From Nemophila menziesii (taxonomy: Eukaryota; Streptophyta; Magnoliopsida; Boraginales; Hydrophyllaceae), in contig JARWIR010000094.1 of the NCBI GenBank assembly GCA_029959085.1, positions 496,001-560,000 on the forward strand: a stretch of 64,000 bases of DNA. The letters run 5' to 3'. The notes beneath the pieces were generated by a model. The model saw only the letters and a program-made list of their open reading frames with translations. It was not told the origin of the DNA and did not search any database. The translations under genes were made by a program, and so were the position numbers. The stretch's first letter is position 1; each line of letters opens with the position of its first letter. This document shows positions 51,390 to 61,941 of the stretch, one piece after another.

Positions 51390-51598
51390 GGGCCCATTTG
51401 GAAGTGTTTATTTTAGAGTAAAAAAACGCTTCTAGAATAAAAATTTAAATTTGAATAAATTATTTTAAATCTAAAATCACTTTAAGTGTTTTTTTAAGAA
51501 GCACCAACTCATAAAGTGATTTTAAGAGTTTAAAACACTTTAAAAGTTCGTGAAGCACTTTTAAGTACTTTTTTAAAAAAGCATTTCCAAACAATAAC
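51390..51598. mobile_element. MITE candidate, full copy in U13
   Basis: 209 bp, TTA-flanked, closely matches the full U12 copy. Confidence 0.5.
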
Positions 51599-51991
51599 TT
51601 ATATTACATTTTTATTATAAAATAGAGACCGACTTTATTTTTTAAATCGTGGTTATTATTTAATATTATGAAATTATATTAAGCGTATTTTACTCCTATT
51701 TGTTGATGTTAAGTATCCGTTATCAAGGGTAGTTTAGGAGTTTTATTTAGTGAAGGTTCTAAAATTCAAAAAAACCTGGTATGGGAAAATTCTCTATATA
51801 GTCAGTGAGTTATATCCTTTTTATGGCCTTTTAGTATCGCCTAGGGTGTGATAAAAATATGATAATAAAATACGGATAAACGATGCACTAACAACCTAGA
51901 CTAATCACGTTACTCACGTCATGTATCACATGTTGTATGCAAGTTTTAACGATAAGTCAGTTGCAGTCTCAGGGACTTAGTGTGTTATACG
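51475..51991 (+). repeat. Internal duplicated segment in U13, first copy
   Basis: 517 bp, equivalent to the first copy in U12, with one T fewer in TATCCTTTTTATGG near 51816. Confidence 0.88.
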
Positions 51992-52115
51992 AATCACTTT
52001 AAGTGTTTTTTTAAGAAGCACCAACTCATAAAGTGATTTTAAGAGTTTAAAACACTTTAAAAGTTCGTGAAGCACTTTTAAGTACTTTTTAAAAAAAGCA
52101 TTTCCAAACAATAAC
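51992..52115. mobile_element. MITE right part, truncated second copy in U13
   Basis: Same AATCAC junction and extent as the truncated copy in U12, but with an extra A replacing T in the TTTTTAAAAAAAGC run. Confidence 0.6.
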
Positions 52116-52509
52116 TTATATTACATTTTTATTATAATATAGAGACCGACTTTATTTTTTAAATCGTGGTTATTATTTAATATTATGAAATTATATTAAG
52201 CGTATTATACTCCTATTTGTTGATGTTAAGTATCCGTTATCAAGGGTAGTTTAGGAGTTTTATTTAGTGAAGGTTCTCAAATTCAAAAAAGCCTAGTATG
52301 GGAAAATTCTCTATATAGTCCGTGAGTTATATCCTTTTTTATGGCCTTTTAGTATCGCCTAGGGTGTGATAAAAATATGATAATAAAATACGGATAAACG
52401 ATGCACTAACAACCTAGACTAATCACGTTACTCACGTCATGTATCACATGTTGTATGCAAGTTTTAACGATAAGTCAGATGCAGTCTGAGGGACTTAGTG
52501 TGTTATACG
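51992..52509 (+). repeat. Internal duplicated segment in U13, second copy
   Basis: 518 bp with the same AATCAC junction as U12. It lacks the 7 bp deletion and reads TTATAATATAGAG and GCCTAGTATGGG, so the second copies of U12 and U13 are not each other's closest relatives although their first copies are. Confidence 0.88.
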
Positions 52510-53890
52510 AATCACGTCTCACCATTATTGAAATGTGGTTTAGCAATTGATTTATTAAAACAACATTAATAATCATCAATATCTAATTTTAACAGAAAAT
52601 ATTATATTTAACTATTATAATTAATAACCTATATATTTAAAGCATGTTCCAATGATATAGCGAGTGTATCCATTTGATAAACCATCTAATTATAAAATTA
52701 AAGTATTTAAACAATTTTATCAACTAGTAATTTACAAAAATTTGAATTCAAATTCTTCACATAACTGATAGTTTACTATATATAATAAATATATTAAGCA
52801 AATAAAGAAATTAAAATCTTAATAAGCAAAGATGAAAAACATCTAAATCAAGTTTTACTAGTATTAATATCATTTTAAATATATATTAATTCAAATAAGG
52901 TAAAATATCAAAATTCAACAAATTATATAAGAACAAAAAACTAATTACACCTCTTTGTATGAATAATAAATTATAAACCATAATTACTATATTTTTTTTG
53001 ACTATGTTAACTATATAAAATATGTTTTAATAAAAAACGAATAACTCAAAATTTATTCAATTAACCAAAAGATGGAAAAATAAAATAATCTATATAAAAT
53101 TACCTCCTCTCCCTTCCTAACCCTAGCTTCCACATTTTCTTGTCTATAAATAACAAATTACACACACAAAAACATCATCAAATTGTAATATTTTGTATCA
53201 TTATTTTGTAATGATTGATAGAACGGTCGATCTTTTCATTTTCATGTCAAGTGTATTTTTCTTTTAGAGATCGTTGACCATTCCATTTCAATCAAATATT
53301 CTTTCACAGATTAATCTTTTTATTAATTTTTTATCATCTTGTCATTCTAATAGATGAGGGACATGTATAGTAAAATTAATGTGTCATGCCTGTAAAATAA
53401 AATGTTTAATGGTATTTATGTATAAATTTCAGATAAGATAGAGACAAAAGAAGTGTTTAGTACCTTCCATGAAGAAGCATCTACTTGTGGACAAGCTAAC
53501 ATTTCACTTCGATTTAACGATGATTTGAGAAGAAACAACACGGAGAAGATGAACATTAACACAGTGCTCAAATCAATAGCTTATTGCTTCTCCTTTATAA
53601 TGAATTTACTCTCTTTCTGTACTTTGGATGTTTCTAAAGGCTGGTACTTGATTGATTTTGTATTGTTATTTTCAATATATTTTATCATAACCTTTATTGT
53701 GTGTACATTAATTTTAAAATCTCTCTATTTGAACTTGATTCAAATTATTTCATTTTTTATTTATTGAAATTATTATATTAAAATTTTAGTTAGATATTCA
53801 TGGCTATCAGTTGTTTAATATGGAAAAAAATTTACAAAAAAATTAAAGCTGGACATATTTCTAGCAAACTTTTATAGTCCTTGAAATTTG

Positions 53891-56800
53891 CCTGTTGTAA
53901 TTGTTCCTAATTTTTCAATTATGATGTTTAAGTTCTGTATTTCAAGTTTGTGATAAGTTTGTCCTTTTTTTGTTTTTTCATTATATTATACGTGTCATCC
54001 TCTTATGACAGAACAGGAGGACTCTATAGTTGTTTATTAAAATAAATAATCACATAAAATTAACATTAATAATGTAAATGCAAATAAAAAAAGATTTTAA
54101 ATTGTAAGAAAATCGTAAAATGAGTGAGTAAAGTGTTTCATTTACAAGATAAAGGGCTACGTGTTAAAAAGTGAATCTTTGCTTCAAGCCAATCTCTTTT
54201 TCTTTCCTTGCGTAATTAGGGTAGTTTAGGGGACCATGGCCCACCCGAGTTTTGATATTTCATTTTGATCCCTAAAGTTTAATTTTATAAAAAACAATTT
54301 TTGATATCTTGGGTTTCAGAACATTCACTTGGTCCCCCATATTTTAAAGTTAAATCTTAAAGTATTAATTTATTTTTTTCTATATAAACTCTTTTTGTTT
54401 ATATAATTTAAAATAATTTGTATTATTTTCATTCAATACTTCTTGCATAATTATGATTTAATATAAATCCACTCCAGGGCACAATAAAATTTTAACAGGT
54501 TACAATTCCAATTACTCTTTTACCCTTTTTTGTTTTTATTTCTGATATATATTTATTTGATCAAAAATATTTTAAATTCTAATAATTTTTCCTTCTCTCT
54601 CATATCTCTAACCTCCCCTTTCTCGCACGTGAAAACCAGGTCTTGCCATGAGCTCCTGTGAGACGATAGCATAATACTGGTTTCAAACACAAGGTATATT
54701 TGATTACAAACTTTATTATCCCATTTCTATATAACTTATGCTGATGATACGTATTGTTTAGTCAAATGTGCGAGCTTATTATCAAACTTTTCTTGATGAT
54801 AAAACTCAAATATCAGTTGATAAGAAGATCAAGGGTTATGGTCCATTGCTAAAAGACAAGGAAGTGATATTATGAATACGTAGGGCATCAGATTCTAATT
54901 CAAGAGATTCGGTGGGATGTAGATGATTTTGGCAGTGACGAGATGAAGGATTTAGAGAACAACTTTCTTGGGAGGCTCCTGGAATGTTAATAGAACAAGA
55001 AACAAGAATATGAGGACAGTGCATACAAAATACCGCATCTTGGCTTTAGAAAATTATTGAGTTGCTTTGTTTTTTTCAATTTTTGAACTCCTAGTCTAAT
55101 TTTTTAGTTGCTTTGCTTTGTCAATTTTTGTACTGCTAATTTTTGTAATGCTAGTCTTTTCTAATAATCATTAGTATTTTTGTAATAATTAGTAGTAATT
55201 TCAATTCAATTTCCTTTCTTTTTGTTATTTCCCTTATTTGAACGTAGTCGTCAAGCAAAATTCCAAAAACTCAATGAATTTTCTCGATACTCGGAAAAGT
55301 TATTGTACGTACTAAGCATACAATCATACTCAGTACGAGGATACCCAGTCTAGTAACTCAATAAAAAAATTTAAACACTTAGTAACTTTTTCCGTTACTT
55401 AGCACTTTTTCCTATACTCAGTATCTTTTTCCATACTCAATACTCCATACCAGTAACGTTTTTCAGACTCGGAACGCCATACTCCGAACTTTTTCAGGCG
55501 GTGGTCGGCGATGGTTGGTGGTTGTGGTCGGTGTTGAAAATTCCTGATAGTTAATGAAGGAGGAGAGAGAAAAAACGATATAGAAGGAGAGAGATTAATG
55601 GTAATAGAAGAGAAAAAAGAATGAGAGGGTTCATTTGTGGCACCAAGATAGTCTCCAAGACCGAATTCACCCTACGATTTTTAGGACCAAAATTATAATT
55701 GTGTTATAATTTCTTTGTAGTTTTATATAATAAAATACAAATTTTTATATGTAATTTCATCAGAGACAGGACATTGGATCTTGGGTCGTTTAACTTCACC
55801 TGCTCTATCAAACTTTTTAAATTTATTTTATCACCTTATAATTTATTTTATTTGTATATTTTTTTAAATTTTAAAATATAGATTATGTTGTATAATATAG
55901 GGAATTATAACTTAATTAATTTATATGAATTTAATATACAAACAACTTAGGGCCCATTTGGAAGTGTTTATTTTAGAGTAAAAAAACGCTTTGAAAAAAT
56001 TATTTTAAATCTAAAATCACTTTAAGTGTTTTTTTAAGAAGCACCAACTCATAAAGTGATTTTAAGAGTTTAAAACACTTTAAAAGTTCGTGAAGCACTT
56101 TTAAGTACTTTTTTAAAAAAGCATTTCCAAACAATAACTTATATTACATTTTTATTATAGTATAGAGACCGACTTTATTTTTTAAATCGTGGTTATTATT
56201 TAATATTATGAAATTATATTAAGCGTATTTTACGCCTATTTGTTGATGTTAAGTATCCGTTATCAAGGGTAGTTTAGGAGTTTTATTTAGTGAAGGTTCT
56301 AAAATTCAAAAAAGCCTGGTATGGGAAAATTCTCTATATAGTCCGTGAGTTATATCCTTTTTTATGGCCTTTTAGTATCGCCTAGGGTGTGATAAAAATA
56401 TGATAATAAAATACGGATAAACGATGCACTAACAACCTATACTAATCACGTTACTCACGTCATGTATCACATGTTGTATGCAAGTTTTAACGATAAGTCA
56501 GATGCAGTCTCAGGGACTTAGTGTGTTATACGAATCACGTCTCACCATCATTGAAATGTGGTTTAGCAATAGATTTATTAAAACAACATTACTAATCATC
56601 AATATCTAATTTTGATAGAAAATATTATATTTAACTATTATAATTAATAACCTATATATTTAAAGCATGTTCCAATAATATAGCGAGTGTATCCATTTGA
56701 TAAACCATCTAATTATAAAATTAAAGTATTTAAACAATTTTATCAACTAGTAATTTACAAAAATTTGAATTCAAATTCTTCACATAACTGATAGTTTACT

Positions 56801-57941
56801 ATGTATAATAATTATATTAAGCAAATAAAGAAATTAAAATCTTAATAAGCAAAGATGAAAAACATCTAAATCAAGTTTTACTAGTATTAATATCATTTTA
56901 AATATATATTAATTCAAATAAGGTAATATATCAAAATTCAACAAATTATATAAGAAAAAAAAACTAATTACACCTCTTTATATGAATAATAAATTATAAA
57001 CCATAATTACTATTTTTTTTGACTATGTTAACTATATAAAATATGTTTTTATAAAAAACGAATAACTCAAAATTTATTCAATTAACCAAAATATAGAAAA
57101 ATAAAATAATCTATATAAAATTGCCGCCTCTCCCTTCCTAACCCAATCCTCAGACATTTTCTTGTCTATAAATAACAAATTACACACACAAAAACATCAT
57201 CAAATTGTAATATTTTGTATCATTATTTTGTAATGATTGATAGAATGTGTCCGTTCTCAAAGATGCTTCTTTCTCTGTCGATCTTTTCATTTTCATGTCA
57301 AGTGTATTTTTCTTTTAGAGATCGTTGACCATTCCATTTCAATCAAATATTCTTTCACATATTAATATTTTTATTAATTTTTTATCATCTTGTCATTCTA
57401 ATAGATGAGGGACATGTATAGTAAAATTAATGTGTCATGTCTGTAAAATAAAATGTTTAATGGTATTTATGTATAAATTTCAGATAAGATAGAGACAAAA
57501 GAAGTGTTTAGTACCTTCCATGAAGAAGCATCTGCTTGTGGACAAGCTAACATTTCACTTCGATTTAACGATGATTTGAGAAGAAACAACACGGAAAAGA
57601 TGAACATTAACACAGTGCTCAAATCAATAGCTTATTACTTCTCCTTTATAATGTATTTACTCTTTTTCTGTACTTTGGATGTTTCTAAAGGCTGGTACTT
57701 GATTGATTTTGTAGTGTTATTTTCAATATATTTTATCATAACCTTTATTGTGTGTACATTAATTTTAAAATCTCTCTATTTGAACTTGATTCAAATTATT
57801 TCATTTTTTATTTATTGAAATTGTTATATTGAAATTTTAGTTAGATATTCATGGCTATCAATCGTTTAATATGGAAAAAATTTTACAAAAAAATTAAAGC
57901 TGGACATATTTCTAGCAAAATTTTATAGTCCTTGAAATTTG
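53891..57941 (+). repeat. Repeat unit U14 (U7/U8 chimera)
   Basis: The left few hundred bases match U7 (GAACAGGAGGACTCTATAG near 54011, CTACGTGTTAAAAAG near 54157). From about 54.65 kb onward it matches U8 (GAGCTCCTGTGAG near 54650, TTTGCTTTGTC near 55112, AAATTCCTGATAG near 55537, AACCCAATCCTCAGAC near 57140). The exchange point lies between roughly 54310 and 54650. It also carries a deletion of about 20 bp inside the MITE near 55988. Confidence 0.93.
55950..56138. mobile_element. MITE candidate, copy in U14 (internally deleted)
   Basis: 189 bp, TTA-flanked. About 20 bp containing the TCTAGAATAAAAATTTAAAT block are missing after AAAAAACGCT. Confidence 0.5.
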
Positions 57942-60900
57942 CCTGTTGTAATTGTTCCTAATTTTTCAATTATGATGTTTAAGTTCTGTATTTCAAGTTT
58001 GTGATACGTTTGTCCTTTTTTTGTTTTTTCATTACGTGTCATCCTCTTATGACCGAACAGGAGAACAGGAGGACTGTATAGTTATTTATTAAAATAAATA
58101 ATCACATAAAATTAACATTAATAATGCAAATGCAAATAAAAAAAGATTTTACATTATAAGAAAATCATAAAATGAGTGAGTAAAGTGTTTCATTTACAAG
58201 ATAAAGGGCTAAGTGTTAAAAAGTGAATCTTTGCTTCAAGCCAATCTCTTTTTCTTTCCTTGCGTAATTAGGGTAGTTTAGGGGACCATGGCCCACCCGA
58301 GTTTTGATATTTCATTTTGATCCCTAAAGTTTAATTTTATAAAAAACAATTTCGGATATCATGGTTTTCAGAACATTCACTTGGTCCCCCATATTTTAGA
58401 GTTAAATCTTAAAGTATTAATTTATTTTTTTCTATATAAACTCTTTTTGTTTATATAATTTAATATAATTTGTATTATTTTCGTTCAATACTTCTTGCAT
58501 AATTATGATTTAATATAAATCCACTCCAGGGCACAATAAAATTTTAACAGGTTACAATTCCAATTACTCTTTTACCCTTTTTTGTTTTTATTTCTGATAT
58601 ATATTTATTTGATCAAAAATATTTTAAATTCTAATAATTTTTCCTTCTCTCTCATATCTCTAACCTCCCCTTTCTCGCACGTGAAAACCAGGTCTTGTCA
58701 TGAGCTTCTGTGAGACGATAGCATAATACTGGTTTCAAACACAAGGTATATTTGATTACAAACTTTATTATCCCATTTCTATATAACTTATGCTGAAGAT
58801 ACGTATTGTTTAGTCAAATGTGTGAGCTTATTATCAAACTTTTCTTGATGATAAAACTCAAATATCAGTTGATAAGAAGATCAAGGGTTATGGTCCATTG
58901 CTAAAAGACAAGGAAGTGATATTATGAATACGTAGGGCATCAGATTCTAAATCAAGAGATTCGGTGGGATGTAGACGATTTTGGAAGTGACGAGATGAAG
59001 GATTTAGAGAACAACTTTCTTGGGAGGCTCCTGGAATGTTAATAGAACAAGAAACAAGAATATGAGGACAGTGCATACAAAATACCGCATCTTGGCTTTA
59101 GAAAATTATTGAGTTGCTTTGTTTTGACAATTTTTGAACTGCTAGTCTAATTTTTTAGTTGCTTTGTTTTGTCAATTTTTGTACTGCTAATTTTTGTAAT
59201 GCTAGTCTTTTCTAATAATCATTAGTATTTTTGTAATAATTAGTAGTAATTTCAATTCAATTTCTTTTCTTTTTGTTATTTCCCTTATTTGAACGTAGTC
59301 GTCAAGCAAAATTCCAAAAACTCAATGAATTTTCTCGATACTCGGAAAAGTTATTGTACGTACTAAGCATACAATCATACTTAGTACGAGGATACTCAGT
59401 CTAGTAACTCAATAAAAAAATTTAAACACTTAGTAACTTTTTCCGTTACTGAGCACTTTTTCCTATACTCAGTATCTTTTTCCATACTCAATACTCCATA
59501 CCAGTAACGTTTTTCACACTCGGAACGCCATACTCAGAACTTTTTCAGGCGGTGGTCGGCGATGGTTGGTGGTTGTGGTCGGTGCTGAAAATTCTTGATA
59601 GTTAATGAAGGAGGAGAGAGAAAAAAGGATATAGAAGGAGAGAGATTAATGGTAATAGAAGAGAAAAAAGAAGGAGAGGGTTCATTTGTGGCACCAAGAT
59701 AGTCTCCAAGACCGAATTCACCCTACGATTTTTAGGACCAAAATTATAATTGTGTTTTAATTTCTTTGTAGTTTTATATAATAAAATACAAATTTTTATA
59801 TGTAATTTCATCAGAGACAAGACATTGGATCTTGGGTCGTTTAACTTCACCTGCTCTATCAAACTTTTTAAATTTATTTTATCACGTTATAATTTATTTT
59901 ATTTGTATATTTTTTAAAATTTTAAAATATAGATTATGTTGTATAATATAGGGAATTATAATGTAATTAATTTATATGAATTTAATATACAAACAACTTA
60001 GGGCCCATTTGGAAGTGTTTATTTTAGAGGAAAAAAACGCTTCTAGAATAAAAATTAAAATTTGAAAAAATTATTTTAAATCTAAAATCACTTGAAGTGT
60101 TGTTTTAAGAACAACAACTCATAAAGTGATTTTAAGAGTTTAAAACACTTTCAAAGTTCGTGAAGCGCTTTTAAGTACTTTTTTAAAAAAGCATTTCCAA
60201 ATAATAACTTATATTACATTTTTATTATAATATAGAGACCGACTTTATTTTTTAAATCGTGGTTATTATTTAATATTATGAAATTATATTAAGCGTAATT
60301 TACTCCTATTTGTTGATGTTAAGTATCCGTTATCAAGGGTAGTTTAGGAGTTTTATTTAGTGAAGGTTCTAAAATTCAAAAAAGCCTGGTATGGGAAAAT
60401 TCTCTATATAGTCCGTGAGTTATATCCTTTTTATGGCCTTTTAGTATCGCCTAGGGTGTGATAAAATATAATAATAAAATACGGATAAACGATGCACTAA
60501 CAACCTAGACTAATCACGTTACTCACGTCATGTATCACATGTTGTATGCAAGTTTTAACGATAAGTCAGATGCAGTCTCAGGGACTTAGTGTGTTATACG
60601 AATCACGTCTCACCATTATTGAAATGTGGTTTAGCAATTGATTTATTAAAACAACATTACTAATCATCAATATCTAATTTTGACAGAAAATATTATATTT
60701 AACTATTATAATTAATAACCTATATATTTAAAGCATGTTCCAATGATATAGCGAGTGTATCCATTTGATAAACCATCTAATTATAAAATTAAAGTATTTA
60801 AACAATTTTATCAACTAGTAATTTACAAAAATTTGAATTCAAATTCTTCACATAACTGATAGTTTATTATAAATAATAAATATATTAAGCAAATAAAGAA

Positions 60901-61941
60901 ATTAAAATCTTAATAAGCGAAGATGAAAAACATCTAAATCAAGTTTTACTAGTATTAATATCATTTTAAATATATATTAATTCAAATTAGGTAAAATATC
61001 AAAATTCAACAAATTATATAAGCACAAAAAACTAATTACACCTCTTTGTATGAATAATAAATTATAAACCATAATTACTATTTTTTTTTACTATGTTAAC
61101 TATATAAAATATGTTTTAATAAAAAAAGAATAACTCAAAATTTATTCAATTAACCAAAAGATAGAAAAATAAAATAATCTATATAAAATTGTCGCTTCTC
61201 CCTTCGTAACCCTAGCTTCCACATTTTCTTGTCTATAAATAACAAATTACACACACAAAAACATCATCAAATTGTAATATTTTGTATCATTATTTTGTAA
61301 TGATTGATAGAATGTGTCCATTCTCAAAGATGCTTCTTTCTCTGTCGATCTTTTCATTTTCATGTCAATTGTATTTTTCTTTTAGAGATCGTTGACCATT
61401 CCATTTCAATCAAATATTCTTTCACAGATTAATATTTTTATTAATTTTTTATCATCTTGTCATTCTAATAGATAAGGGACATGTATAGTAAAATTAATGT
61501 GTCATGTCTGTAAAATAAAATGTTTAATGGTATTTATGTATAAATTTCAGATAAGATAGAGACAAAAGAAGTGTTTAGTACCTTCCATGAAGAAGCATCT
61601 ACTTGTGGACACAGATCTCAAATCAATAGCTTATTGCTTCTCCTTTATAATGAATTTACTCTCTTTCTGTACTTTGGATGTTTCTAAAGGCTGGTACTTG
61701 ATTGATTTTGTATTGTTATTTTCAATATATTTTATCATAACCTTTCTTGTGTGTACATTAATTTTAAAATATCTCTATTTGAACTTGATTCAAATTATTT
61801 CAATTTTTATCTATTGAAATTATTATATTGAAAATTTAGTTAGATATTCATGGCTATCAGTCGTTTAATATGGAAAAAAATTTACAAAAAAATTAAAGCT
61901 GGACATATTTCTAGCAAAATTTTATAGTCCTTTACAATTTG
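57942..61941 (+). repeat. Repeat unit U15 (shortest, 4000 bp)
   Basis: Counterpart of U9: CATTACGTGTCATCC near 58030, GACCGAACAGG near 58049, TTTCGGATATCATGG near 58350 and GCTGAAGATACG near 58791 are shared. A deletion of roughly 70 bp near 61608 (GTGGACACAGATCTCAAATC) removes the start of the 72-codon ORF; the repeated ACAC at the break suggests microhomology. Confidence 0.94.
60001..60208. mobile_element. MITE candidate, copy in U15
   Basis: 208 bp, TTA-flanked, the most substituted copy: CACTTGAAGTGTTG, AAGAACAACAACTC and CCAAATAATAAC. Confidence 0.5.

Larger units (their letters stand above)
49324..53890 (+). repeat. Repeat unit U13 (expanded, 4567 bp)
   Basis: Sister of U12, with the same AATCAC junction (51992). 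Its second copy of the segment reads GCCTAGTATGGG near 52290 and TTAGCAATTG, so it differs from U12 there. In the leader region a net 29 bp deletion (GATAGAACGGTCGATC near 53216) removes the micro-ORF start. The right end (GCAAACTTTTATAGTCC) matches the end of U6. Confidence 0.94.
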
